Below, piece by piece: positions 8,692 to 18,602 of a DNA stretch of 64,000 nucleotides. Below the pieces are notes generated by a model that saw nothing but the letters and a program-made list of their open reading frames with translations, ran no database searches and was not told the origin of the DNA. The stretch is from the NCBI RefSeq assembly GCF_047302405.1, contig NZ_CP154853.1:2976001-3040000 (forward strand). Reading direction: 5' to 3'. Source of the DNA: Alkalihalobacillus sp047302405 (GTDB lineage Bacteria; Bacillota; Bacilli; Bacillales; Bacillaceae_D). Numbering within the stretch: position 1 is the stretch's first letter; the number at the start of each line of letters is the position of its first letter. The position numbers and the translations under genes were made by a program.

Positions 8692-8738
8692 TTTATAAGT
8701 ATGATAAATTTTTATATAATGGAAAAGAGATGTATAGA
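8692..8738 (+). promoter_or_regulatory. Promoter of the GntR gene with operator 2
   Basis: TTTATA (8692-8697), a 17-base spacer and TATAAT (8715-8720) form a sigma-A type promoter. Its expected start point near 8727 is followed at once by AGATGTATAGA (8728-8738), the reverse complement of TCTATACATCT in operator 1. The position predicts autorepression. Confidence 0.55.
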
Positions 8739-8747
8739 GGTGATAGA

Positions 8748-9479
8748 TTGAAAACAAAATCTACTTATCAATTAATTAGCGATAAAATAATGGAAGATAT
8801 TCAAAACGGGATTTACCGACCAGGGGAAAGACTGCCATCAGAAATTAAGATGGCTGAACACTTCAATGTAAGTCGAGAAACCTTTCGTTCTGCTATCCGT
8901 CTCCTGGAGCAGCGCGGTGTAGTTGTTGTAAAGCGTGGAGTAGGTACATTTATCACAAAAATGTTACCAACAATCCCTAGTAGTTTAGAAACGCTAACGA
9001 AAATATCCGATTTAATTAAACAAGCCGGACTTGAGGAAGGAGAAAGAAAAGATTTCTCCAAAACGGTTGAATGTACAGCTGACTGGGCGGAGAAATTATC
9101 GATTCAAGTTGGCACACCGGTTTCTTTCCATCAAAGAATTCGCATGGCAAATAATGAACCAGTTGTTTTATCACAAAATGTCATGGCAAGATCGCTAATC
9201 GGTGATGCGTTTGAGAAGAAAGAATTATATGGTTCACTAACTGAATTTCTCGAGAAGGAATGTAATATAAAATTATTAACTAGTGACAGTGAATTAATCG
9301 TTCCCCTGCATACAGATAAGCTCTGTCAGCAATTGCTTGTTTATCCAGAAACAACGGTTCTTTTAATGGAACAGATTCATTATAATGAACTAAATGAACC
9401 TGTCATGTATAGTAGCGATTATTTTAGAAATGATATCTTTCAATTTAAATTGCGAAGAACTAAAAAAGGAGTAGAATAG
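8748..9479 (+). CDS. GntR-family regulator, HutC subfamily (UTRA domain)
   Basis: A 243-residue regulator with an N-terminal winged helix (YQLISDKIMEDIQNGIYRPGERLPSE, then NVSRETFRSAIRLLEQRGVV) and a C-terminal UTRA ligand domain (SFHQRIRMANNEPVV, LLMEQIHYNELNEPVMYSSDYF). It faces the importer operon and very likely controls it. TTG at 8748 is preferred because AGAGGTG is 5 bases before it; an in-frame ATG at 8730 lies inside the operator and has no ribosome site. HutC-type UTRA domains often bind amino sugar phosphates, histidine or phosphonate-related ligands, in keeping with a phosphorylated substrate. Confidence 0.88.
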   Translation: MKTKSTYQLISDKIMEDIQNGIYRPGERLPSEIKMAEHFNVSRETFRSAIRLLEQRGVVVVKRGVGTFITKMLPTIPSSLETLTKISDLIKQAGLEEGERKDFSKTVECTADWAEKLSIQVGTPVSFHQRIRMANNEPVVLSQNVMARSLIGDAFEKKELYGSLTEFLEKECNIKLLTSDSELIVPLHTDKLCQQLLVYPETTVLLMEQIHYNELNEPVMYSSDYFRNDIFQFKLRRTKKGVE

Positions 9480-9513
9480 GGTTTGTAGTTATGTTATCGG
9501 TTATGTACTAATT

Positions 9514-9557
9514 TAAAGCAGATAGAAAGTTTTTACTCTCTTATCTGCTTTAATTTA
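9514..9557 (+). terminator. Terminator of the GntR gene
   Basis: AAAGCAGATA and TATCTGCTTT pair around a 17-base loop, followed by a short T-rich tail. Confidence 0.7.
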
Positions 9558-10288
9558 TTATTCTAGGGCTCCCACCTGCTAAGATTATTTAACATTCAGG
9601 AAGTAAATATGAACGACCCCAAGCTGAGAGTCTCGAGGCTACACTCAGTATTCACCCCACAAGTTCCTAATAGAAACCTTCTCTACGCCACTTTGACAGT
9701 TATACAAATGTTCTTTCTATACCCAAAGCACTTTCTTCTTTCCCTTTATCCCTTTGTCCGCATCATTCATAGTATAACCTCCAGTATAAGCTATTCTGAT
9801 CAACAATAGGTGACTAGAAGATGTGGACTATTTGATGCTTTCAATACCATATCAGCACTCGTGCATTTCGTCACTTTAACGTATTGAAGTACTCTTGAAG
9901 TTGAAAGGGTTAATGATTGTGTTGCTGGCCTTCTTTATGTAGGATATCTATTTCTTGATGGAATGTTTGTTGCATGTTTTAATTAGCTGTTTCGTATCCT
10001 TGGAATTTTATGGTGAACTGTTCTTTTTGTAAAGTAGCAACATTTTTTCAGTTTTTTTACTTGTTGGTAGTGTGTAACGAGGGGTGAGAGTGTGTCGATT
10101 TTATTTATAAATTTGTCAATATCTATTTGTTTCGTTTCTTCTAGTTAGTTACTACTATTATCAACATTTATACAGACAATTAGCTGTCTTTTGCTGCTGC
10201 TTTTCAATCGTAAAATAAGAAACATTAAGATCTACTTTTATGTCATTTTCCAGCAATACACTGGCGAATGATTGCTAAAGGTGGAAAA
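9558..10288. other. Noncoding stretch beyond the leader-distal end of CRISPR array 1
   Basis: About 730 AT-rich bases with no convincing gene. The only open frame with an ATG (9609-9809, 66 codons) has no ribosome site and no recognisable protein. This is the old end of the array; no degenerate extra repeat was recognised here. Confidence 0.6.
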
Positions 10289-12826
10289 ATTTCAATCCAC
10301 GCACCTACACGAGGTGCGACATTCACCGTATTTGTTTTTCTGGGACAGAGCATAAATTTCAATCCACGCACCTACACGAGGTGCGACTCAACACCATAGA
10401 CATATAAATACAAACTCATTGATTTCAATCCACGCACCTACACGAGGTGCGACAGCGGATGTTATGAGGTACGAAATATGATCAAAATTTCAATCCACGC
10501 ACCTACACGAGGTGCGACTCAATTTAATCAAGATAATGTCATGCAGCGCGATATTTCAATCCACGCACCTACACGAGGTGCGACTAACATTTATGTAGAC
10601 GATGAAAAAATTAATGCTATTTCAATCCACGCACCTACACGAGGTGCGACCTTGTCGTTCTAAGTCAACAAATCCACGGGAAAGATTTCAATCCACGCAC
10701 CTACACGAGGTGCGACGATACGGTCATAACTATGCTTCCTTTAATTATTATTTCAATCCACGCACCTACATGAGGTGCGACGATGTAGGTCACATGGTAG
10801 TCTGCATCTGGGTCATTTCAATCCACGCACCTACACGAGGTGCGACAACGATTAGCAAATATAACGATTAGGAGGGGAAATTTCAATCCACGCACCTACA
10901 CGAGGTGCGACTAACATTTATGTAGACGATGAAAAAATTAATGCTATTTCAATCCACGCACCTACACGAGGTGCGACCTTGTCGTTCTAAGTCAACAAAT
11001 CCACGGGAAAGATTTCAATCCACGCACCTACACGAGGTGCGACGATACGGTCATAACTATGCTTCCTTTAATTATTATTTCAATCCACGCACCTACATGA
11101 GGTGCGACGATGTAGGTCACATGGTAGTCTGCATCTGGGTCATTTCAATCCACGCACCTACACGAGGTGCGACAACGATTAGCAAATATAACGATTAGGA
11201 GGGGAAATTTCAATCCACGCACCTACACGAGGTGCGACTAACATTTATGTAGACGATGAAAAAATTAATGCTATTTCAATCCACGCACCTACACGAGGTG
11301 CGACCTTGTCGTTCTAAGTCAACAAATCCACGGGAAAGATTTCAATCCACGCACCTACACGAGGTGCGACGATACGGTCATAACTATGCTTCCTTTAATT
11401 ATTATTTCAATCCACGCACCTACACGAGGTGCGACAACGATTAGCAAATATAACGATTAGGAGGGGAAATTTCAATCCACGCACCTACACGAGGTGCGAC
11501 AATAGTATATGGATTTACCCCACTTTCATCTCGATTTCAATCCACGCACCTACACGAGGTGCGACCCCATGTGAAATTAAGACTTTCTCCTAAACCAAGA
11601 TTTCAATCCACGCACCTACACGAGGTGCGACTTGATATAGATGAGCTTGTATCAAAAGTGCAAGACTTAATTTCAATCCACGCACCTACACGAGGTGCGA
11701 CCGGTTGCGAATTAGATGAGCTAATGTATTTAGAGATTTCAATCCACGCACCTACACGAGGTGCGACGGTATTGTACCACAAACTAGGAGGTTTAGCATT
11801 TTATTTCAATCCACGCACCTACACGAGGTGCGACACGTGTAAATATAGGTACTGAACTACTACCTTTTATTTCAATCCACGCACCTACACGAGGTGCGAC
11901 TTCTCCAAAATCAACTTCATCCAATGGCTTGCACATTTCAATCCACGCACCTACACGAGGTGCGACCTCAACCAACTTCCTTTTCCCATCTTCTACCTCT
12001 TATTTCAATCCACGCACCTACACGAGGTGCGACGCACGTATTTTTGTGGAGTTTTTTGCGGCTGACGATTTCAATCCACGCACCTACACGAGGTGCGACT
12101 GATCTCAAAATCATATTCTTCGGGCGAAAACATATTTCAATCCACGCACCTACACGAGGTGCGACAAGTGGGATTTATACACTTTTAAATTCTTTGCAAT
12201 TTCAATCCACGCACCTACACGAGGTGCGACGCTAGGATTTTCTTTGGTAGTAATTCCTCGTCATATTTCAATCCACGCACCTACACGAGGTGCGACCATT
12301 TCTTATATTTGTCCATATTGCAGAAACAGTTATTTCAATCCACGCACCTACACGAGGTGCGACGATTTAGCTCTGTGCAATCATTTAGCTTTTTGGACAT
12401 TTCAATCCACGCACCTACACGAGGTGCGACAATATGGGATTTACAATAGATCATAGTCAAGGTATTTCAATCCACGCACCTACACGAGGTGCGACATCGT
12501 CAAGTCTTCAATATGGCTAATTCCGACTATTTCAATCCACGCACCTACACGAGGTGCGACATAACGCATGACTGTAGATGCGTTACTCTTAAAAGATTTC
12601 AATCCACGCACCTACACGAGGTGCGACTTGATTATTTCTTTATTAAGATAGTATGGTATATATTTCAATCCACGCACCTACACGAGGTGCGACATCGGTC
12701 GGATGATTCGATTGTGGAAGGACAAGTTATTTCAATCCACGCACCTACACGAGGTGCGACCTTTACAAGGTAAAAAAAAATAGAACAATCGAAAATTTCA
12801 ATCCACGCACCTACACGAGGTGCGAC
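10289..12826 (-). CRISPR. CRISPR array 1, type I-C, 39 repeats and 38 spacers
   Basis: Thirty-nine 32-base repeats alternate with spacers of about 33-38 bases. On the minus strand each repeat begins GTCGCACCTCGTGTAGG and ends GTGGATTGAAAT, the type I-C form with its ATTGAAAT 3' handle, so crRNAs are read from the minus strand like the cas genes. The newest end is therefore at 12826, next to the leader and cas2. Two repeats (10750 and 11077) carry the same single-base change. Spacers between 10585 and 11468 occur in a repeated block, leaving about 29 distinct spacers. Confidence 0.98.
10553..11468. repeat. Tandem triplication of a five-spacer block inside array 1
   Basis: A 327-base block of five repeat-spacer units is present at 10553-10879 and again, identical, at 10880-11206. 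A third copy at 11207-11468 lacks one unit. The missing unit is the variant repeat plus the spacer that begins GATGTAGGTCAC. The pattern shows duplication by recombination between repeats and then a one-unit deletion. Confidence 0.95.
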
Positions 12827-13019
12827 AGCGAAAATGACTCAAATTAAAGAAAATCACCTCTAATTACAAATCATTTCCACAAATAACTATTCATAAATTA
12901 AAGCATTATAAAAAATCCGACAAATTGCAACAAAATCCCACGTATTTTTCAGGTGCGAATCTCCCTAGGAAATGATGATCGCCTCCCATTCGCACTTCCA
13001 TTTTTCCTCATTAAATTCG
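12827..13019 (-). promoter_or_regulatory. Leader of CRISPR array 1
   Basis: An AT-rich stretch of about 190 bases between the newest repeat and the cas2 stop. It contains GGTGCGAAT at 12952-12960 and ATTCGCACTT at 12988-12997, an inverted repeat with a 27-base interval. The same elements at the same interval are in the leader of array 2. The transcription start was not located. Confidence 0.75.
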
Positions 13020-13310
13020 TTAAAAAATCAAGGGTGCCTCAACATCAATAGATTCTTTTACACCAATGTGCTCCACTTTGTTTTTATAATTATCTCCAAG
13101 CCTATAAAAACGGAGACTGTCTTCAGTAGGATTTATGATAGAGGTCAACTCATGCTTTAAGGTTGTATATTGTGTTGAATCAATAATGCATTCAAATACT
13201 GAATTTTGTACTCTCTGCCCATAGTTTTGACAAACTTTTGCGACTTTTCGTAAACGCTTTTGTCCAGTGCTTGTCATCGTACTCACATCATAAGTAATTA
13301 AAATCAACAT
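13020..13310 (-). CDS. cas2: CRISPR-associated endonuclease Cas2
   Basis: A 96-residue partner of Cas1 in spacer acquisition; the Cas1-Cas2 complex inserts new spacers at the leader end. MLILITYDVSTMT at the start is the ferredoxin-like first strand with its conserved aspartate (D9), followed by RLRKVAKVCQNYGQRVQNSVFE, the typical Cas2 helix and second strand. It is the last cas gene, 10 bases after cas1 and next to the leader. Confidence 0.96.
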   Translation of the reverse strand: MLILITYDVSTMTSTGQKRLRKVAKVCQNYGQRVQNSVFECIIDSTQYTTLKHELTSIINPTEDSLRFYRLGDNYKNKVEHIGVKESIDVEAPLIF

Positions 13311-13320
13311 AGATTATCCC

Positions 13321-14352
13321 CTACTTCCATAAAAATGGTGGATATTCATCTAAGTCTTCTCTAAGGTATCGTGCTAATAATAGAGCTTGGGCATGTGGTA
13401 CTAGTCCCCAAGTGATTTTTTCTCCTAAAAATGGATGCGTGATTTTTTCTTGTTTTTTATTTTGCCAGGCCGTCAAAAATTTTTTTCTTGCCTCATCTGT
13501 CATAATCACCGCTCCATTTTCTTTTTTCGAAAAATCATCTTTATTCACAATTTTTTTATTAATAAGTGACAATACAAATTTATCCGCATAAACCCCACGT
13601 AGCTCTTCCATTACGTCTAAAGCTAATGAAGCTCTTCCTGGTCTATCTCGGTGTAAAAAGCCGACATACGCATCTAAGCCAACTCCCTCCAATGCAGCAG
13701 CTGTATCATTTGCTAACATTGTATAAGCAAATGATAATAAAGCATTCACATTATCAAGCGGCGGTCTGCGGGAGCGGCCTTTAAAAGAAAAGTCTTCTTT
13801 CTGCTGTAAAATCATTTGATTAAGCAGTCGATTATAACTAATCGCAGCTTGCCCTTCTAACCCTCTTAAACGCTCCAAATCTTCACAGATTCTTACCTCT
13901 TCTATGATCGTTGATAACTGCCTGGAAACTTCTTTAAACTTCTGTATATCCAGACGAAGCGGATAGTCCCTTGTCATTCTTTCTATCATCCATTTATTAT
14001 TAAAAATTTTCCCGATAATAAAATTCCTTGAGATTTGGGCAGATGCTGTTTCATGATCGGAGATCCTATACTGTTTTTTCCTTAACGTCACATTTCCACG
14101 GCTCTGACCTATCACTCTTGCCAAAAAGCGCCCATTCATGGTTAAGAAAGTAATCGAGATATTCCTGTCAGCACAATATCCCATTAACGCAGGACTTGCA
14201 CCTGTATACCCAAAAGTGACGATGGATTCCAAATTATGAAGTGGCACTCTGCCCAATTTATTCTCATCTTTTAAAAGAACGACGTTGTCACCATCTAATG
14301 ATAGATACACATCTGTTTGGTTAATAAAAAGCGTATTTAAGAGCTTTCTCAT
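13321..14352 (-). CDS. cas1: CRISPR-associated integrase Cas1, type I-C
   Basis: The 343-residue integrase of the adaptation complex. It begins with the beta-rich N-terminal domain (MRKLLNTLFINQTDVYLSLDG). The helical catalytic domain contains RGLEGQAAISY (catalytic Glu), AYVGFLHRDRPGRASLALDVMEE (metal-site His and acidic residues) and a C-terminal ARYLREDLDEYPPFLWK. The length is normal for the I-C subtype. The ATG overlaps the cas4 stop by four bases, so cas4 and cas1 are coupled. Confidence 0.97.
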   Translation of the reverse strand: MRKLLNTLFINQTDVYLSLDGDNVVLLKDENKLGRVPLHNLESIVTFGYTGASPALMGYCADRNISITFLTMNGRFLARVIGQSRGNVTLRKKQYRISDHETASAQISRNFIIGKIFNNKWMIERMTRDYPLRLDIQKFKEVSRQLSTIIEEVRICEDLERLRGLEGQAAISYNRLLNQMILQQKEDFSFKGRSRRPPLDNVNALLSFAYTMLANDTAAALEGVGLDAYVGFLHRDRPGRASLALDVMEELRGVYADKFVLSLINKKIVNKDDFSKKENGAVIMTDEARKKFLTAWQNKKQEKITHPFLGEKITWGLVPHAQALLLARYLREDLDEYPPFLWK

Positions 14353-15008
14353 CCTTTTATTTTCCCTTCAATATAGCTTTTTACTGATTGTTTATTCATC
14401 AATTTTGGCAGACAGATATGTTGCAAGGAGCAGCTTTTGCAAAAATTTCCGGTTTTCACTTTTGGCGTGTGACGCCGTTTGTAATATTGATACATTTCGT
14501 GTGTAGTTTGCCTTACTTTGTCTTTTAATTCTTCCGTAATAGATACTTTAATCCGTTGTTTTGTTTCATTATAAAATAAAAAGCCATACTCCACCTCACA
14601 CAATAACATCTCCTCAAGACAAATCGCTTGTGCGACTAGCTGCAATAAATCTTCTTCACCTTGTTTTTTCTTCCCACGCTTATATTCAACGGGATAGGGT
14701 AAGTAGGTACCACTTACCCCGTTTATTTCTATACCTTTTGCATCGCTTCTAAATTCAACTACATCACAAACACCCGTTATTTTTAATTCTCTCGATTGTA
14801 TCGGCATAGCTCGTACAACTAATTTGTCGCCACGTTTTTCACGAATTGTATGGTCATCTGCTCTTTTATGCAAATGCTGCCCTTCAACGGTTTTAACATT
14901 TTCCTCCCACTGCTGTTCAATATGAATTAACGCCCATTGACGCTTACAGAACTGGAAATGTTGAATACCCGATAACATTAAATAGTTATCTTCTTCATTA
15001 AAGGCCAT
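14349..15008 (-). CDS. cas4: CRISPR-associated nuclease Cas4
   Basis: A 219-residue RecB-like exonuclease that trims prespacers and selects those with the proper PAM. A cysteine in FQFCKRQW near the N-terminus and CKSCSLQHIC near the C-terminus together form the iron-sulfur site. The central nuclease motif is visible as VCDVVEF and PVEYKRGKKK. ATG at 15008 is preferred over the TTG at 15011; GAGGT lies just upstream within the end of cas7. It overlaps cas7 by 11 bases and cas1 by four. Confidence 0.95.
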   Translation of the reverse strand: MAFNEEDNYLMLSGIQHFQFCKRQWALIHIEQQWEENVKTVEGQHLHKRADDHTIREKRGDKLVVRAMPIQSRELKITGVCDVVEFRSDAKGIEINGVSGTYLPYPVEYKRGKKKQGEEDLLQLVAQAICLEEMLLCEVEYGFLFYNETKQRIKVSITEELKDKVRQTTHEMYQYYKRRHTPKVKTGNFCKSCSLQHICLPKLMNKQSVKSYIEGKIKG

Positions 15009-15858
15009 CAATTACCTCAGGTACAAGACCATCTAGCTCATCAATTTGAATCGTATAATCTTCAAATTCCCTCGGTTCTTCTATATTTTTTTCAATTTTT
15101 AATGTACGGTGTACTTTAGCTGAAGAATATTGCCCTAACTTAGAACTATGCTCCCACCATAAAACCTTGTTTACTTCCATACTTCCATCTGGTCGTGCAG
15201 ATGAAGCATCATTTTCAAACAAAGTAATTAAAGCTTCTTTAAATTTCTTAGCATCATCATTAGAAAAACCTGTCTTTTCAGCTAGCTGAGTATTAATACT
15301 TCCTTTGAACACATAAACTCCAAAATCGACACGGTGCTTCATTCCCATTGTGTCGGAGCCCTTAGCTGTTCCTGGTTCTGAATTAACACTTTTGGTAATT
15401 TGCATGTTTGTAATATCAATTTGGTCAACGCTTGTTGCTGTATGAATAGAAACTGGTCCACGTACACCAACAGAAACCCCTTTCCCACCAGACCCTTTAA
15501 AGGCAAACACTTGTCCAAAACTCCGTACATCAATCCATTCGTTACAAGCTAATAAGGCAAAAGCATCACTAGAGCCATTTTTATCTTTCATTATTTTTTG
15601 TAAATCTGGAATCGCCTCTGCTCTTTCTTTTAAACTACCATAAGAATCTACTTTATTATCATTAGACTGAACAAAGACAGACTCTTCCATTTGCATCAAA
15701 CGATTACGGATTTTTCGTTTCAAGGCAACATCGGATACCTCTCCTTTTCCTTCGTAATTTTGTCTCGGACGATTTCCATTTAACGGGTCCCCATTTGGAT
15801 TTGCTTTCGTTACAGTAAAGACGACGGCGAAATCAATTTTGTGATTTAATGTACTCAT
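14998..15858 (-). CDS. cas7c: Cascade backbone protein Cas7 (Csd2), type I-C
   Basis: A 286-residue RAMP protein of the Csd2/Csh2 family that polymerises along the crRNA spacer. FAVVFTVTKANPNGDPLNGNRPRQ at the start is the family signature, followed by SDVALKRKIRNRL; GGKGVSVGVRGPVSIHTATSVD lies in the middle. The start codon shares its A with the cas8c stop (TAATG). Confidence 0.97.
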   Translation of the reverse strand: MSTLNHKIDFAVVFTVTKANPNGDPLNGNRPRQNYEGKGEVSDVALKRKIRNRLMQMEESVFVQSNDNKVDSYGSLKERAEAIPDLQKIMKDKNGSSDAFALLACNEWIDVRSFGQVFAFKGSGGKGVSVGVRGPVSIHTATSVDQIDITNMQITKSVNSEPGTAKGSDTMGMKHRVDFGVYVFKGSINTQLAEKTGFSNDDAKKFKEALITLFENDASSARPDGSMEVNKVLWWEHSSKLGQYSSAKVHRTLKIEKNIEEPREFEDYTIQIDELDGLVPEVIDGL

Positions 15859-17768
15859 TACTCATTTCTCCCTTCATTTTGCTCCACTTTTTCTTTTTTC
15901 TGGTACATGTCGTGACGTTGACTTGACAAACCTAATAAAAATTTACCTGTTAATGGACGGTTGTTAAAATCATCCACCTTAAATTTTGATGAGATTTCAT
16001 CAATAATTCTCGTATATCTTGTCGCCCCTTTTCCTAATTTCGCCAAATAGGGCTGTAAAGCTGCTTGTATCGTTTTCCAAGTTCTTTCTGGGCGATTCGC
16101 AAATGAGTTCATATAACGTGTGGCATTTGTTGCCCTTTTCTCACCATTGCTGTCTAAGACGTTTCTTTCTAATACATCGGCAACTGCTAGCAATCTACCA
16201 AAAAGATAATTGCGATCGTCATTATTATTATCTACGGCCATATCATAGTCCTCCTTACTATTTATAAGTGCACATGCAATACTTAATGTTTTCTCCCATT
16301 CCCAATTTTCTAACGCAACTGGATTTGAAGCTCTTTGAATGGCACTTCGAACAATATCAGACGGAATCGGTTGTTCGTCGACAATACAAGGTAAAAGCCG
16401 TTCCATCAATCCTTTTACAACCTTTTCATTGGCATTTGGTCCATATGTAGCAAAGGCAATGTCTTTTGTCGATGGGGCACCGATAAAGTGGACTCGTTTG
16501 CCTTCATTATCCTTTCGATACCTGTGAAGCCACTTACACCTTGAATGCCAATTAATTAGACCTTTTACATATAATTCTTTTTGAATATTACGATAATACA
16601 AAACCGCAAGACGACCTGTTGTTGCTGAATCTAATACGAGAATATTGATTTGTTCATTAGTATCAAGTTCTTTTAATCGATTTATATAGCCCGATAATGC
16701 TTTCTTTACTTCAGTAGCGTAGTTCTGATGAGTATTAGTTACTTGAATCGGCTCTTCTGGAGACTCGTCCCACTCTTCATAAATATCAAAACTATCACTA
16801 GTCGGATCAGGAACTTCAGGAACTTGATTCCCCCATACTAAAAAAACGCGACCATCAACAATTTTCGCTTGCCGATTGATTAACCACTTTAATGCATTAT
16901 GTGCCTTTTGAGAGACTTCATAACTAATAGTAGCGACTTGATCACTCTCTCTAAATCTTCCACGATACGTAAATCCATTCTTATCATTATCTGAAATCAA
17001 CTTAGCTTTATCACCAGCGTTTCGAATTTTATTGGCATGTCGATTCGTTTTAGGGAGCCATTCGTTTGATACATAACATAAATCTTCATCACCTAAACTT
17101 TGATTGTAAAACGAGGTAAATGAATCAAACACCTCTTTTGACTGCCACACTTTTGGTAGCACTTTAGTTGGAGAATACACACTAAAGCGAATAAACGCTC
17201 CTTCTTGTCCTCCAGCAACAACAGAAAAAATATCAGGTTTTCCGTCAAATAGCTCTTCATATTTTTTATCCCATGAAGTAATCAGCTTTCCTGCACTATC
17301 AAGATGAAGTTTCTTTTCATTGACTAAATCTTCAATTAACCTACCTTTTTTCAAATAGTTAAAAATACTATTGACCATCCAATAGTTATGAGGTGAGTTG
17401 GCCCACTCTTCTAATTGAACAATGTAAGCTGAATAAGGTTCTTCCTTTTTTATCACTCCTCCATATTTAACATAATCACCAGCAACATAACTTAATTTGT
17501 CATGAAGAGGATAAGGTGCTATAACAGAACCCGCACGACTCGCCGACTCTTTTGTTGCAGGAATTAACGTATTTCCATTACCTTTAGGAATAATTTCGGC
17601 CGAATGGAACTTACCTTCCTCTGTCACAAGCACTTCAATATGAGCTGTTTGGGTAGTGTGACTAACCGGAATTAATGTATATTCTTTCGCAAATCGATTT
17701 AGTTTATGGTCACCGACTTCACTTGAATTATTTTGATATGTTTGATAGAGACTTAGAAATAAACTCAT
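15858..17768 (-). CDS. cas8c: Cascade large subunit Cas8c (Csd1), type I-C
   Basis: The 636-residue large subunit that reads the PAM and recruits Cas3. It starts MSLFLSLYQTYQNN and contains the family features SYVAGDYVKYGG-like text around residues 87-101, RRGRF-type FTYRGRF, and near the C-terminus NSFANRPERTWKTIQAALQPYLAKLG and LLGLSSQRHDMYQKKE, all typical of Csd1. In I-C systems a small Cas11 subunit is usually translated from an internal start near the 3' end of this gene; an internal start was not pinned down here. The ATG overlaps the cas5c stop by four bases. Confidence 0.96.
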   Translation of the reverse strand: MSLFLSLYQTYQNNSSEVGDHKLNRFAKEYTLIPVSHTTQTAHIEVLVTEEGKFHSAEIIPKGNGNTLIPATKESASRAGSVIAPYPLHDKLSYVAGDYVKYGGVIKKEEPYSAYIVQLEEWANSPHNYWMVNSIFNYLKKGRLIEDLVNEKKLHLDSAGKLITSWDKKYEELFDGKPDIFSVVAGGQEGAFIRFSVYSPTKVLPKVWQSKEVFDSFTSFYNQSLGDEDLCYVSNEWLPKTNRHANKIRNAGDKAKLISDNDKNGFTYRGRFRESDQVATISYEVSQKAHNALKWLINRQAKIVDGRVFLVWGNQVPEVPDPTSDSFDIYEEWDESPEEPIQVTNTHQNYATEVKKALSGYINRLKELDTNEQINILVLDSATTGRLAVLYYRNIQKELYVKGLINWHSRCKWLHRYRKDNEGKRVHFIGAPSTKDIAFATYGPNANEKVVKGLMERLLPCIVDEQPIPSDIVRSAIQRASNPVALENWEWEKTLSIACALINSKEDYDMAVDNNNDDRNYLFGRLLAVADVLERNVLDSNGEKRATNATRYMNSFANRPERTWKTIQAALQPYLAKLGKGATRYTRIIDEISSKFKVDDFNNRPLTGKFLLGLSSQRHDMYQKKEKVEQNEGRNE

Positions 17769-18484
17769 TCACTCATCTCTCCTTCTAACACCTTTGAAAG
17801 TTCCTCCACAGACTGGACATTCGTTTCGTCAAAGTGTTTAGCTTCCATTTGACCCAAGGAGCGCACTTGCGGGCATTGCTCAGGAAGAATAAATTTAATC
17901 ACACCATTTTTTATAACTGGACTCCATAATCTTACTTCCATTTCATCTCTTCCTATTTCGTCAGGATAGCTGATGCCATGAACCATCGGGCCAAGGTGAA
18001 TCTCACCATAATCATCATAAAACCCTTCACCTTCATTAAATGGATGCGGTTCTACATACCCCTGACATTCTCTTGTTCCTAAGAAGATATCTCTTCTACC
18101 TCCAACCTTTAAAGCACGTTTCGCAATATTATGATGCTTATTTTCATTACGATCAAAAGTGAGATCTGGACGATGAAAGTTAAAATCAAAATAAGCTTTC
18201 ACATGATATCTAGGCTTTTGTAAATACGTGTAATTCGCTAGTGTGTTTCCTCCACTATATTCAATCGGGCGGATCCCTTTAGATTCCATTTTAATCGGAT
18301 TCATAATCCGCAGTTCATCAATATACCACACAATTGTCGGCTTCCAGTAAATGGATTCAACAATTCCTTTTAAGGCTTGATACGTTGGCACTTGATAGGT
18401 CATCTTTTCGCCACCAAGCTTCATTAACGGATCCGTAAATAAAGCATAATCACCCCAAAGAACAAACTCAATTGAATTTCGCAT
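17765..18484 (-). CDS. cas5c: crRNA-processing endoribonuclease Cas5 (Csd5), type I-C
   Basis: A 239-residue RAMP protein. In type I-C systems, which lack Cas6, it cuts the pre-crRNA at the repeat hairpin and caps the 5' handle. It begins MRNSIEFVLWGDYALFTDPLMKLGGEK and has YQVPTYQALKGIVESIYWKP at about 32-51, the typical Cas5d opening. The G-rich loop lies at KRALKVGGRRDIFLGTRECQGYVEP. ATG at 18484 is chosen for AAAGGAGGG 6 bases before it; a longer reading from 18520 has no such site. Confidence 0.95.
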   Translation of the reverse strand: MRNSIEFVLWGDYALFTDPLMKLGGEKMTYQVPTYQALKGIVESIYWKPTIVWYIDELRIMNPIKMESKGIRPIEYSGGNTLANYTYLQKPRYHVKAYFDFNFHRPDLTFDRNENKHHNIAKRALKVGGRRDIFLGTRECQGYVEPHPFNEGEGFYDDYGEIHLGPMVHGISYPDEIGRDEMEVRLWSPVIKNGVIKFILPEQCPQVRSLGQMEAKHFDETNVQSVEELSKVLEGEMSE

Positions 18485-18602
18485 TTTTCTTCCCTCCTTT
18501 TGTAGTTTTAAAACAAACACTTTTAATGGTTCATTCCCTCTTACACTGCAAAGGTTTGTTTTATCTGATAATTCAATCTTATACTACAAAATATAATTTT
18601 CC

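Noticed and set aside
9609..9809. A 66-codon plus-strand frame before CRISPR array 1.
   Set aside because: No ribosome site, no recognisable domain, in an AT-rich noncoding stretch.
10478..12773. Series of plus-strand open frames of 60-110 codons with repeated NPRTYTRCD-like or IHAPTRGAT-like peptides.
   Set aside because: They are translations of the CRISPR repeats and spacers; the identical 89-codon frames only mirror the block duplication.
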